A stretch of DNA of 64,000 nucleotides from Candidatus Bathyarchaeota archaeon (GTDB taxonomy: Archaea; Thermoproteota; Bathyarchaeia; 40CM-2-53-6; DTDX01): NCBI GenBank assembly GCA_018396815.1, contig JAGTQY010000003.1, forward strand, positions 1 through 64,000, in the 5' to 3' direction. Made by a program: the position numbers and the translations under genes. Positions 17,634 to 26,768 of this stretch are shown one piece after another (within the stretch, counting starts at the first letter, position 1; each line of letters begins with the position of its first letter). The notes beneath the pieces are model-generated. The model did not search any database and was not told the DNA's origin. It was given only the letters and a program-made list of their open reading frames with translations.

Positions 17634-19004
17634 TTAAGTTGCTTCTTTATCTGAAATTTTTAATGCATCATCTATAGCATCTACAAAAAAATCTATTTCC
17701 TCTTTATTAACTATTAATGGTGGGACTATCCATATGCCAAATTTATCTGCTGGTATATAGACATTTTTTTCTTCAAGCAGGTATTTAGCTATTTTATTAA
17801 TGATTGTTTCTTCATATTTTTTAGTTGGAGATCTAAACGGTTCCTTTGTTTTCCTATCCTTCACAAGTTCTAATTGCCAAAATAAGCCTAAACCTCTAAT
17901 ATCACCGACTGATTTATGGCTTTCTAATTCCTTTAATCTTTTACTTAAGTAGTTACCCATAGTTTTAACATGATTTAATATATTCTCTTCTAAAAGAACT
18001 TTAATACTAGCTAAAGCTGCTGCACAAGCTAAAGCATGACCTGAATAACTTTGACCATGACAAAATAAGTTATCTTCAAATGCTTCAGCAATTTTCTTAC
18101 TAAAAATTGTTGCGCCAAGAGGACAATATACACCTAAAGCTTTCCCCATAACTATTATGTCTGGAACAACTTTATAATGATTTATCGCAAACATTTCTCC
18201 TGTTCTTCCAAAACCACTCATTATTTCATCTACAATTAAAAGTATATTCCGTTTATCACATATTTCTTTTATTATTGGAAAATACTCTTTTGGAGGGGGA
18301 ATTATTCCATTTGATCCAACTATAGGCTCAAGTATTATAGCAGCAACTTTATCCGAGCCTCCTTCAAGTTCAATCATTTCATCTATATAGTTGGCACATG
18401 TTATATCACAACTTGGATATTCTTGATTGAATGGACATCTATAACAGTACGCATCTGGAGCATATATCACGCCTGGAACAACTAAAGGTTCTATACACCA
18501 TCGTCTAGGGTCTCCACTTAAACTTATGGCCCCGTAAGTTGCACCATGATATGATCTATATCGTGAAATTATTTTATATGGGTAAGGATATAATGGAGAT
18601 GAAGGTTTATTAAACTTAAAAGTTTCAATATATTTGTAAAATCGGGCTCCTTTCACAGCAGCTTCAACAGCTGCAGCTCCACTTTGAGAAAACCAAACTT
18701 TTTTATTCGGGTCTCCAGGACTTATTTTTGCTAATGTCTCAGCTAATTCTGCTGTAGGCTCTGTTGCAAAATCATCTGTAACATAAATTACTTTTTCCAT
18801 TTGTTTACACATAGCTTTAATTACCTTTTCGTTCCTAAATCCTAAATTTATAGATTCGTGAGCGCTACGAAGATCAAAAATTTTTCTTCCATCTGTAGTA
18901 TATATCCAGCATCCCTCAGTCTTGTATACTGGAATAGGATTATAATTTTTTTGTATTCCCCAACACTGCATTACATACTTTTTTTGAATTTCACTAAAAC
19001 TCAA
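17634..19004 (-). CDS. Class III aminotransferase (omega-amino acid type)
   Basis: PLP enzyme that moves the amino group from an omega-amine or amino acid to a keto acid. Family marks are SQSGAAAVEAAVKGAR, the aromatic stacking region YRSYHGATYGA, a cysteine-containing insert (CYRCPF and CDITCANY), the PLP aspartate motif VDEIMSGFGRTG, and the Schiff-base lysine in VMGKALG. The 456 residues are full length. It resembles beta-alanine/taurine-pyruvate and 4-aminobutyrate transaminases. Start is TTG at 19004. It is divergent from a second class III enzyme 154 bases away, and a third follows; the substrate cannot be fixed from sequence. Confidence 0.9.
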   Translation of the reverse strand: MSFSEIQKKYVMQCWGIQKNYNPIPVYKTEGCWIYTTDGRKIFDLRSAHESINLGFRNEKVIKAMCKQMEKVIYVTDDFATEPTAELAETLAKISPGDPNKKVWFSQSGAAAVEAAVKGARFYKYIETFKFNKPSSPLYPYPYKIISRYRSYHGATYGAISLSGDPRRWCIEPLVVPGVIYAPDAYCYRCPFNQEYPSCDITCANYIDEMIELEGGSDKVAAIILEPIVGSNGIIPPPKEYFPIIKEICDKRNILLIVDEIMSGFGRTGEMFAINHYKVVPDIIVMGKALGVYCPLGATIFSKKIAEAFEDNLFCHGQSYSGHALACAAALASIKVLLEENILNHVKTMGNYLSKRLKELESHKSVGDIRGLGLFWQLELVKDRKTKEPFRSPTKKYEETIINKIAKYLLEEKNVYIPADKFGIWIVPPLIVNKEEIDFFVDAIDDALKISDKEAT

Positions 19005-19157
19005 ATTTTACCCCTCAATAAAAATATTAATCTAGGGTTTAATTATATAATTTTGATCACATAATGAGTTTTTATTCAACAAATAAAATAGTTAATAAAA
19101 AGCAAAGTTAAAAGTTAGGTTCTTACTATTAATAAGTTTAAGCAAATAATTCTTATT

Positions 19158-20561
19158 ATGGAGGATGCAGAAATTTTGGGGTCATCATTTAATGAGAAAA
19201 TTCTTGAAAAATTTAAAACTGAAGGTGATTTAAGTATTTCTAAGCTGAGATTAAAATGGTGGGAAAAACTTTCAGAAGATACCAGAAAACTTTTAAAGGA
19301 AGACAATAAATATTACCTTCATCAATCTTTATCAACTCCATGTTTAAACGTTTTAAGTGAATGCAAAGATGTTTATATTATGGATGTTTCAGGGAAACGA
19401 TATTTAGATTTTCATGGTAATTGCGTGCATAATGTTGGTTTTTCTAATCCTAAAGTTATTCAAGCCATAAAAGATCAACTTGATAAATTAACTTTTTGTC
19501 CAAGAAGATACACTAATGAGATTGCTATAAAACTTGCTAAAAAGCTTACTGAACTTACTTCAGGAAATTTAAGTAGATGTTTACTTTCTCCAGGAGGAGC
19601 TGAAGCTGTAGAAATGGCTTTAAAATTAGCGATGGGATATACAAAAAGATATAAGATTCTTTCATGGTGGGATTCATTTCACGGAGCCACCTTCGCTACA
19701 ATAAGCATTGGTGGAGAAGCTATTTTTAGAGGAGAAATTAGCTTATTACCTGGGACAATTCATGTTCATCCTCCAGATTGTTATCGATGCCCCTATGGAC
19801 ATGAAAGTCAAGAAAAATGTAGCTTTACGTGTATAGAAATTGTTAAAAGTGTTATAGAAAAAGAGGGTGGAGATTTATGTGCAATGATAGCTGAGCCTAT
19901 ACGAGGGGCTCATGCTATTGTACCACCATTAAATTACTGGAGGGAAATTAAAAAAATATGTACAGAATATGGAATTTTACTTATATTTGATGAAATATTA
20001 ATTGGTTTAGGTCGAACAGGTAAAATGTTTGCTTATGAACATTTTAATATAGTTCCCGATATTCTTGTTTTAGGTAAATCACTTGGTGGCGGTATCTTAC
20101 CTATTGCGGGGATCGTAGCTAGAGATGATTTAAATGTTATGGGCCATAGAGCTTTAGGGCATTTTACCCATGAGAAAAACCCTGTTTTATGCGCAGCTGC
20201 ATTAGCAACAATTAGAGTTTTACAAGAAGAAAACCTTGTTGAAAATGCTGCTAAAATAGGCGAATATGCTTTAAAAAGGATGAATGAAATGAAGGAGTTT
20301 CATCAGCTTATAGGTGATGTAAGAGGAAAAGGGCTTTTACTTGCTATTGAGCTTGTTAAAGATAAAAAAAGAAAGATTCGCGCTTCTGAAGAAGGAGAAT
20401 TAGTTATGTATAAATGCCTCGAGAAAGGCTTGAATCTAAAATTAACAATGGGCAACATTTTAGCTTTAACTCCTGCATTAACAATAACTAAAGAACAAAT
20501 GGATAAAGCTTTAGATATTATAGATGAAGCATTAAGTGAAGTTGAAAAAAACTATTATTGA
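19158..20561 (+). CDS. Class III aminotransferase (4-aminobutyrate type)
   Basis: A 467-residue relative of the gene upstream. It has SPGGAEAVEMALKLA, the stacking region WWDSFHGATFA, the same type of Cys insert (CYRCPY and CSFTCIE), the PLP aspartate in FDEILIGLGRTG, and the Schiff-base lysine in VLGKSLGGG. An N-terminal extension of about 40 residues precedes the usual fold. Start ATG 19158. The two neighbours on either side are also class III aminotransferases, so the locus seems devoted to amine or amino-acid conversion. 4-Aminobutyrate, beta-alanine or another omega-amine are all possible substrates. Confidence 0.9.
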   Translation: MEDAEILGSSFNEKILEKFKTEGDLSISKLRLKWWEKLSEDTRKLLKEDNKYYLHQSLSTPCLNVLSECKDVYIMDVSGKRYLDFHGNCVHNVGFSNPKVIQAIKDQLDKLTFCPRRYTNEIAIKLAKKLTELTSGNLSRCLLSPGGAEAVEMALKLAMGYTKRYKILSWWDSFHGATFATISIGGEAIFRGEISLLPGTIHVHPPDCYRCPYGHESQEKCSFTCIEIVKSVIEKEGGDLCAMIAEPIRGAHAIVPPLNYWREIKKICTEYGILLIFDEILIGLGRTGKMFAYEHFNIVPDILVLGKSLGGGILPIAGIVARDDLNVMGHRALGHFTHEKNPVLCAAALATIRVLQEENLVENAAKIGEYALKRMNEMKEFHQLIGDVRGKGLLLAIELVKDKKRKIRASEEGELVMYKCLEKGLNLKLTMGNILALTPALTITKEQMDKALDIIDEALSEVEKNYY

Positions 20562-20628
20562 AAATTTTGTAATTTTTATGGGCGAAAATCTTATAAATGT
20601 TAACTAATGTAAAACGAAATGATGAAAC

Positions 20629-21975
20629 TTGAATGAAGAAGAAATATTGGATAGATATAAAAAGCTTCATTCAAAATCTTATGAAATGTATCAGGAGTAC
20701 TCAAAAATTCTTCCAGGCGGTGTAGCTGCTTTCGGTCAATATAAATCTCCATTTCCAATATATTTTTCAAGAGCTAAAGGTAGTAGAATGTGGGATGTAG
20801 ATGGAAACGAGTATATAGATACACATGCAGGTTATGGTCCATTAATTTTGGGGCACAATCATCCTGTTGTTCTTCAAGCTATTGAAGAAGCAAAAGAGAG
20901 AGGATTACAATATGGGGCGCCATCGGATTTAATTGGTGAATGGGCTAAAATAATAATTAAGCATGTTCCATCGATTGAAATGATTCGATTTCTTAATAGT
21001 GGTTCAGAAGCTATAAATGTGGCTGTTAGAATTGCTAGAGCTTACACTAATAGAATTAAAGTAGGTAAAATTGAAGGATGCTATCATGGTTCTAACACAG
21101 ATTGGGCTTGTGTAAGCGTTCATGAATTTGCGGGATCGCCGGAAAATCCGGAACCTGCTCCGCATTCTTTAGGTGTTTATGATGCATTAAAAAATACAGT
21201 TGTCCTTCCTTTTAATGATCCTCCTAACGCTGAAAGAATTATTAAAAAACATAGCAATGAATTAGCTTGCGTATTAATGGAGCCTATTTCTGGAACAGGT
21301 TTAAGTTTCGCCGAACCAACTCAAGAATACGTTAAAACATTAAGGGAAGTTACAGCTGAACATGATATACCATTAATATTTGATGAAATAATGGTTGGTT
21401 TCAGATATGGAAATATGAGTTGCGCGCAAGGATACCTAAAAGTTAAGCCAGATATAACTGTTCTTGGGAAAGTAATAGGTGGGGGGGCTCCAGTTGGAGC
21501 TGTTGGAGGAAGAAAAGATATAATGGATATGGTTAATCCTACACGTGGTAAAACAGCTTCGGAAAGAGTTTATCAAAGTGGAACATTCTGCGGAAATCCT
21601 TTCACAGCAGCTATTGGACTTGCAACTTTAAAATATTTAGATGCAAATGAAAGCAAAGTATATTCACATATTAATAGTTTAGCTGAAAAAATTAGAAAGG
21701 GGTTAAAAGAAATAATTGAGGATTTAAAAATACCCGCTCAAGTTGTTGGAAACTTTTCAACTTATGAAGCTATTTTTGAAGAAAAAATGCATAGAAATCT
21801 GCGCGAACTTTTAAGAGCAGACTCAAAAAAACTAAAATTAAGGGACATCGAACTAATAAATAGAGGCATATTTAAATCTATAGGGCATTTTGCATTTACA
21901 TGTTTACCTCACACAAATGAAGATGTTGAAAAAATTTTAAATGCATATGCTGAAGCCTTTAAAGCCGTTAGTTAA
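20629..21975 (+). CDS. Class III aminotransferase (glutamate-1-semialdehyde aminomutase-like)
   Basis: The third class III PLP enzyme in a row, 448 residues. It resembles glutamate-1-semialdehyde 2,1-aminomutase in its N-terminus (LPGGVAAFGQY) and RAKGSRMWDVDGNEYID, with FLNSGSEAINVAVRIAR, the PLP aspartate in FDEIMVGFR, and Schiff-base lysine in VLGKVIGGGAPVGA. Without haem or corrinoid genes beside it, HemL function is uncertain; archaeal relatives include amino-acid racemases and transaminases. Start is TTG at 20629. It is 67 bases after the previous gene and probably co-transcribed. Confidence 0.87.
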   Translation: MNEEEILDRYKKLHSKSYEMYQEYSKILPGGVAAFGQYKSPFPIYFSRAKGSRMWDVDGNEYIDTHAGYGPLILGHNHPVVLQAIEEAKERGLQYGAPSDLIGEWAKIIIKHVPSIEMIRFLNSGSEAINVAVRIARAYTNRIKVGKIEGCYHGSNTDWACVSVHEFAGSPENPEPAPHSLGVYDALKNTVVLPFNDPPNAERIIKKHSNELACVLMEPISGTGLSFAEPTQEYVKTLREVTAEHDIPLIFDEIMVGFRYGNMSCAQGYLKVKPDITVLGKVIGGGAPVGAVGGRKDIMDMVNPTRGKTASERVYQSGTFCGNPFTAAIGLATLKYLDANESKVYSHINSLAEKIRKGLKEIIEDLKIPAQVVGNFSTYEAIFEEKMHRNLRELLRADSKKLKLRDIELINRGIFKSIGHFAFTCLPHTNEDVEKILNAYAEAFKAVS

Positions 21976-21989
21976 CTTTTTTCTCTTCC

Positions 21990-24686
21990 TTACTTAATTT
22001 TATTAAGAACATATTTAAGTGTCTCCATAAATATCATCGTTATTCCGCATAGCAAGACAATTATTATAATATCCATTAAATTTGGATAAATTATTTTAAA
22101 GGCTTGGCGAGTTACTGGAATTATAATTAACAATATTGTTTGAATGGTTGTGATTAAAACTGCTAATGAAAGAAATTTATCCGGCTTAACTTTTATTATA
22201 CTATATTTTAATGATCTGCTGGAAAGCGCTACAGTTAACTCAAAAAATACAAAAGCTAAAAATAATCTTGTTCGAGCTAAGCTTTCATTATGAGCAAAGA
22301 AAGATGTTAAAAACAATCCTAAGAGTATAACGCTTAAAATAACTGGAAAAATCGCTAAAAAGTATTTAACATCTTTAGTGAAAATACTTTCCTTAGGATT
22401 TCTAGGCGGCCTTTGCATTAGATCAGGATCAGGTGGCCCTACTCCTAAAGCTATAGCTGGCAACCCATCTGTAGCTAAATTTATATAAAGGATTTGAGCT
22501 GGAAAAAGCGGTAATGGAACGCCTATTAAAACTCCAGTTGCTAAAACTATCATTTCAACTATGTTGCATCTAAGAATATATATTAAATATTTCTTTATGT
22601 TATCATAAATCCATCTTCCTCTTTCTACAGCTTTAACTATAGTAGCGAAATTATCATCAGCTATAACCATATCTGAAGCTTCTTTAGCCACTTCTGTTCC
22701 AGTTATTCCCATAGCCACTCCTATATCAGCTTGTTTTAAGGCTGGGGCATCATTAACACCATCCCCTGTCATTGCTACAACTTCACCTTTAGCTTTCCAA
22801 GCTCTCACAATTCTTAATTTATGAATTGGAGAAACTCTTGCATAAACTGTTACTTTATCAACAATTTTATTAAATTCTTCATCAGTTAAAGCTTCAAGTT
22901 CAGCACCAGTTAGAACTAAATCGCCTTCATTATAAATACCCATTTCTTTAGCTATAGCTAAAGCTGTAAGTTTATGATCACCTGTAATCATCACAGGCTT
23001 CATTTTAACTTGTTTACATAATTTTATAGCTTCAATAGCCTCTTCTCTAGGTGGGTCAATCATTCCAACTAAGCCTATAAAGATTAAGTTTGTTTCAATA
23101 GCCTCCTCATTTTGATTCATTAAATCGTATTCTTCTTTATATGCTACTCCTAAAACTCTAAGTGCATTATTTGCCATTTCTTCATTAACTTTTAATATCT
23201 TATTTTTTTCTTCTTCTGAAATAGATTTAATGTTATTTTCCATTAAAATTTTATTACAACGCTCTAAAACTACTTCAGGTGCACCTTTCATAAAAACAAA
23301 AATTTTTCCCTCTTCCGTTTTATGAATTGTAGTCATTCTTTTCCTTTCAGAGCTGAATGGAATCTCGTTTATGCGTGGATAAAGCTTTTTAAGTTCTTCT
23401 TGAGTTAAACCTGCTTTAACAGTAGCTACTATTAATGCCCCTTCTGTTGGATCACCTAAAATTTGCCATCCTCTCTCATTTTTAATTAATTTAGCTTCAT
23501 TACATAGTGAAGCAGCTTTTAAAAGCAGAGTTAAAGCGTAATCATTTAATGGGTTAATTTTCTCGTTCCTAATTATGAATTCTCCTTTAGGCTCAAATCC
23601 TACCCCCGTAACATCAATAATATTACCATTAACATATATTTTTTTTACGGTCATTTCCCCCTTAGTTAATGTTCCAGTTTTATCAGCGCATATAACTGTT
23701 GTGCAACCTAAAGTTTCTACAGCCGCCATTTTCCTTACTATCGCATTTCTTTTAGCCATTTCTCGCATTCCTATAGCTAATGTTCCAGTAACTATAGCTG
23801 GTAAAGCTTCTGGAACAGCAGCTACCGCTAAAGCAACTCCAAACAAGATCATTTCAATCAAAAATTCGAAACTTAATTTTCCATGAATAAAAAATTCTTC
23901 AATAATCCCAATGCCAATAACTATGAAGCACGCAGTAAGCATAAGCTTACTTAAAATTTTTCCCACCTCATCCATTCTTTGTTCAAGTGGAGTTTTTTCT
24001 TTTTCTATAGTAGCTACTTCTTTGGCGATTTTACCAAACTCTGTATTTGACCCTGTTGCAACAACAATAGCTTTTCCTTTACCATCAGTAACTGTTGTTC
24101 CAGCAAAAATCATATTTCTCATTTCTGAAACTTGTGTTTCTTTTGGCATAATTATTGCTTGTTTAACTACAGGTACAGACTCACCAGTTAATGGGGCTTC
24201 ATTAACTTGTAGATGAAAAGCCTCTATAATTCTTCCATCAGCTGGAATTTTATCTCCAGCCTCTAATACGAGAATGTCTCCTGGAACAATCTCTTTAGCA
24301 GGAATCTTTTTCTCTTCTGAATCTCGAATAACTGTAGCTACAGGAGTAAGCATTTTCTTTAAAGCTTCTATAGCTTTCTCAGCTTTATACTCTTGGAAAA
24401 AACCTAAAACTGCAGCTGCAACAACAATAACTAAAATAGTTAAAGCATCAATAATTTCTCCAACTATAAAGGATAAAACTGTAGCTGCTAAAAGAATTAT
24501 TATTAAAATGTTAGTGAATTGTTCACCAAGAATTTTTAATGGTGAAATTTTTTTAGGTTTTTCTAATTCATTAAACCCATACTGCATCAATCTTTTTTTA
24601 GCTTCTTCTTCTGTTAAACCATTAATACTTGAGTTAAGTCTTTTAAGAACTTCTTCAATGTTTAAACTATGCCAATGTTCACTCAA
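21990..24686 (-). CDS. P2-type cation-transporting ATPase (Ca2+-ATPase-like)
   Basis: Cation pump of about 898 residues. Visible parts in order: N-terminal actuator, TGES phosphatase loop, M4 motif VPEALPA, phosphorylation site DKTGTLTKG (Asp about 333), nucleotide site KGAPE, hinge TGDGVNDAPALKQADIG, and M6 motif NLATDGLPA with cation-ligand Asn/Asp. Four C-terminal TM segments follow. PEALP with NxxTD favours Ca2+ or another P2 cation over heavy metals, and there is no heavy-metal-binding domain. I place the start at TTG 24686, because GGAGGGGGAT lies just upstream (24690-24699); a TTG at 24701 would sit within that site. Confidence 0.92.
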   Translation of the reverse strand: MSEHWHSLNIEEVLKRLNSSINGLTEEEAKKRLMQYGFNELEKPKKISPLKILGEQFTNILIIILLAATVLSFIVGEIIDALTILVIVVAAAVLGFFQEYKAEKAIEALKKMLTPVATVIRDSEEKKIPAKEIVPGDILVLEAGDKIPADGRIIEAFHLQVNEAPLTGESVPVVKQAIIMPKETQVSEMRNMIFAGTTVTDGKGKAIVVATGSNTEFGKIAKEVATIEKEKTPLEQRMDEVGKILSKLMLTACFIVIGIGIIEEFFIHGKLSFEFLIEMILFGVALAVAAVPEALPAIVTGTLAIGMREMAKRNAIVRKMAAVETLGCTTVICADKTGTLTKGEMTVKKIYVNGNIIDVTGVGFEPKGEFIIRNEKINPLNDYALTLLLKAASLCNEAKLIKNERGWQILGDPTEGALIVATVKAGLTQEELKKLYPRINEIPFSSERKRMTTIHKTEEGKIFVFMKGAPEVVLERCNKILMENNIKSISEEEKNKILKVNEEMANNALRVLGVAYKEEYDLMNQNEEAIETNLIFIGLVGMIDPPREEAIEAIKLCKQVKMKPVMITGDHKLTALAIAKEMGIYNEGDLVLTGAELEALTDEEFNKIVDKVTVYARVSPIHKLRIVRAWKAKGEVVAMTGDGVNDAPALKQADIGVAMGITGTEVAKEASDMVIADDNFATIVKAVERGRWIYDNIKKYLIYILRCNIVEMIVLATGVLIGVPLPLFPAQILYINLATDGLPAIALGVGPPDPDLMQRPPRNPKESIFTKDVKYFLAIFPVILSVILLGLFLTSFFAHNESLARTRLFLAFVFFELTVALSSRSLKYSIIKVKPDKFLSLAVLITTIQTILLIIIPVTRQAFKIIYPNLMDIIIIVLLCGITMIFMETLKYVLNKIK

Positions 24687-24701
24687 GCTATCCCCCTCCA
24701 A

Positions 24702-25048
24702 AATCTTTGATAAGATTAGTTATGAAGAATAAAATTGAAATGAAATTTATTTGATGAATCTTATAACTTCTAATCTTTCCTTTATTATTCAGTATAGTTA
24801 AGGCGATCCTCCTCCTCTATTACTATGATTTTTTAAATTATTTTTTCTTCATTATTTAATCTAAATGGAAAATAGCGGTTTAAATCTTCTTAAACAGAAT
24901 ATTTCAAGCCTTAATATATAAAGTATATATAGTTGTAAAACAAAATTATAATTGTGTTATAAGTTTATATGATGAGTTTATTTTCAGTTATCTTTCTTAT
25001 TTGCTATTAAGTTAGGTAATAGGGCGTACCACCGTTTAAAACGAAAAA
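24702..25048. other. Gene-free stretch between the cation ATPase and ParB-like genes
   Basis: No convincing gene. AATATATAAAGTATATATAG near 24909-24928 offers promoter boxes on both strands. On the minus strand a strong ribosome-site-like GAGGAGGAG (24809-24817) stands without a usual start codon behind it; an open frame of about 35 codons after it runs into the ATPase ribosome site. I would not call a gene on this. Confidence 0.4.
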
Positions 25049-25055
25049 TATATAA
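25049..25055 (+). promoter_or_regulatory. TATA box of the ParB-like operon
   Basis: TATATAA after an A-rich BRE-like run. Transcription would begin near 25079, giving an unusually long leader of about 180 bases that holds both inverted repeats listed next. Confidence 0.45.
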
Positions 25056-25113
25056 GCTAGATACTTCTATCTACAGAAATGTAGCTTACTTTTCTAGTTG
25101 AAACAAATTAAAA

Positions 25114-25140
25114 ATGTCAACACCTTTAAGGTGTTGACAT
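25114..25140. promoter_or_regulatory. Perfect 13-bp inverted repeat, candidate operator or RNA hairpin
   Basis: The arms ATGTCAACACCTT (25114-25126) and AAGGTGTTGACAT (25128-25140) are perfect reverse complements around a single T. As DNA this is a 27-bp dyad, ideal for a dimeric binding protein such as the ParB-like product. As RNA it would give an 11-bp stem with a 5-base loop. It does not look like the bacterial parS consensus. Confidence 0.75.
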
Positions 25141-25173
25141 AGCATTAGTAATTTGCTTCTTTCTTCATTGGAG

Positions 25174-25225
25174 TTAAGGGGTGGTTTCGCTGTATAAAAA
25201 ACGGAAACGAAATCTAACCCCTTAA
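25174..25225 (+). ncRNA. Long structured leader hairpin before the ParB-like gene
   Basis: TTAAGGGGT (25174-25182) pairs with ACCCCTTAA (25217-25225). Directly inside, GGTTTCG (25183-25189) pairs with CGAAATC (25208-25214) with one G-U, leaving a 2-base TA bulge and an 18-base loop. A stem of about 16 bp is strong for such AT-rich DNA. It ends about 30 bases before the start codon, close to the ribosome sites GGAGG and AGGTG, so it could control translation. Confidence 0.55.
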
Positions 25226-25256
25226 TATAGGAGGAAATTTAGTAGGTGTAAAATCC

Positions 25257-25967
25257 ATGACAAAAGTTGAAGGTTTAGTCTCTTCAATTACTTACGTTGA
25301 AGTTAGTAAGATTATTCCAAATAAATTTAAGGTTAGAGAACTTGATGAAACAGTTGTTAAGGAACTTATGGACTCTATTAAAATTAATGGTTTACTTCAA
25401 CCTATAATGGTTAGACCTATAGAAGCTGGAATAGGATATGAGATAATATTTGGTTTACACAGATTTGAAGCGGTTAAACGATTGGGCTTAAAGTTAATTC
25501 CTGCAATAATTACTTCTGTTTCAGATGAAGAAGCTCTCTTAATGAATATTATTGAAAACCTTCAACGAAATATTAAAGTGAATCCAATAATGGAAGCTCA
25601 ATGTTATAAAAACCTTATTTCTAAAGGTTGGACAATTCATGAAATTGCACAAAAAATTGGAAAAAGCGATAGCTACGTTTACGAAAGGTTAAGATTGCTT
25701 GATAGACTTCACCCAGTTATTCAGAGAAAATTAATTACACGCGCGTGTAATACATTTATAACTCCGTCACATGCCGAACGTTTAGCTCTTATTAATGATA
25801 AAAAACAGCAGCTTAAATTAGCTAAATTGATTGAAGAAAAACACCTATCTCTTCATCAGTTAGAAAGATTAACTGGACGAGCATATTCCCTACCTAAAAA
25901 TTGTTTATGTTTAAAATGCTCTAATTATCCATGTAAACTCTTAAAATCTCATAAATTACGATTGTAA
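25257..25967 (+). CDS. ParB/RepB/Spo0J-like DNA-binding protein
   Basis: A 236-residue protein with a ParB N-terminal domain (about 15-110): the nuclease/CTPase-like fold with IKINGLLQPIMVRP, the GLHRFEA form of the GxHR motif, and IIENLQRNIKVNPIMEA. A helix-turn-helix follows (about 120-165, HEIAQKIGKSDSYVYERLRLL). The C-terminus carries a small cysteine cluster (CLCLKCSNYPC) not usual in Spo0J. No parA is adjacent. The start is ATG 25257, behind AGGTG. It is three bases upstream of an HD-domain gene. The two inverted repeats in its leader are candidate binding sites. Confidence 0.9.
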   Translation: MTKVEGLVSSITYVEVSKIIPNKFKVRELDETVVKELMDSIKINGLLQPIMVRPIEAGIGYEIIFGLHRFEAVKRLGLKLIPAIITSVSDEEALLMNIIENLQRNIKVNPIMEAQCYKNLISKGWTIHEIAQKIGKSDSYVYERLRLLDRLHPVIQRKLITRACNTFITPSHAERLALINDKKQQLKLAKLIEEKHLSLHQLERLTGRAYSLPKNCLCLKCSNYPCKLLKSHKLRL

Positions 25968-25970
25968 AAG

Positions 25971-26513
25971 ATGAAAAAAATTAAGCTCCCGTCTAGAGAA
26001 GAATGCTTTATCTTAATGAAAAAATATAATGTTCCAGAAAATATTTTAAAGCATTCACTAGTAGTTAACAAATTTGCAATTCAATTAGCAAACTTACTAA
26101 TTAATGAGGGAGAACAAGTAAACAAAATTTTAGTTGATAGAGCCTCTCTTCTTCATGATATAGGTAAATTTAAAGCCTTAAATAAAGGAGTCTCTCATGA
26201 AGAAGAAGGTTATAAAATATTAAAGAAAGAAGGTTTTAATGAAATAGCAAACATAGTTAAAAAGCATTCTTTATTTAGTGTTTTAAATAAGAAAGAAGCT
26301 CCTGTTACTTGGGAGGAAAAAATAGTTTTTTACGCAGATAAAAGAGTTAACGAAGATAAAATTGTAACCTTAAAAGAACGAATGAACTATTTAAAAAAAA
26401 GATACGGAAAAAATAAAAAAATCCTTAAAAAAATTGAAGCTGCTGAACCATTAATTTATCAAATTGAAAAAGAGATTTTTAATAAAATAAGCAAGACGTC
26501 ACTTAATTTTTAA
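25971..26513 (+). CDS. HD-domain metal-dependent phosphohydrolase
   Basis: 180 residues with an HD signature: first His H28 (ILKHSLVVNKFA), then H62-D63 in LLHDIGKF, and a later VKKHS and DKRV, which match the metal ligands of the family. HD proteins hydrolyse nucleotides or nucleic-acid phosphoesters. The substrate is not evident. It is the second gene of a likely operon with the ParB-like protein, which suggests a DNA- or nucleotide-related role. An AT-rich gap of 255 bases without features follows. Confidence 0.88.
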   Translation: MKKIKLPSREECFILMKKYNVPENILKHSLVVNKFAIQLANLLINEGEQVNKILVDRASLLHDIGKFKALNKGVSHEEEGYKILKKEGFNEIANIVKKHSLFSVLNKKEAPVTWEEKIVFYADKRVNEDKIVTLKERMNYLKKRYGKNKKILKKIEAAEPLIYQIEKEIFNKISKTSLNF

Positions 26514-26768
26514 TTAAATCAGACAATGCATCAAACATTTATCACAAAATGCGTGTAATAAAATTTAAGATCACGTAAGTTTTTATGATAGAATAAAAAA
26601 TAGACGATACCAATAGATAAGGGTTTATTAAAACTAAAGAGGCGAAAATTATTTCATTAGGAAAATAAATTAAGCACTGAAGTTTTTATCAAAAAACTAT
26701 TCAAAATTCTTCCATTTAATTTTAATTTTTAAACAAAATTAGGGGTTAAATAAAATTTGCCTTTAGAT

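Noticed and set aside
20575-20650. C/D box small RNA
   Set aside because: AATGATGA-type C boxes occur here and near 943 and 24965, but no matching D boxes and guide spacing were found.
23575-24732. Three plus-strand open frames opposite the P-type ATPase
   Set aside because: They mirror the ATPase coding pattern and have no features of their own.
24700-24820. Small leader peptide upstream of the P-type ATPase
   Set aside because: A strong ribosome-site-like GAGGAGGAG exists but no usual start codon follows, so the short frame is not supported.
25114-25140. Bacterial-type parS site
   Set aside because: The dyad does not resemble the TGTTTCACGTGAAACA consensus; only a generic operator-like reading is kept.
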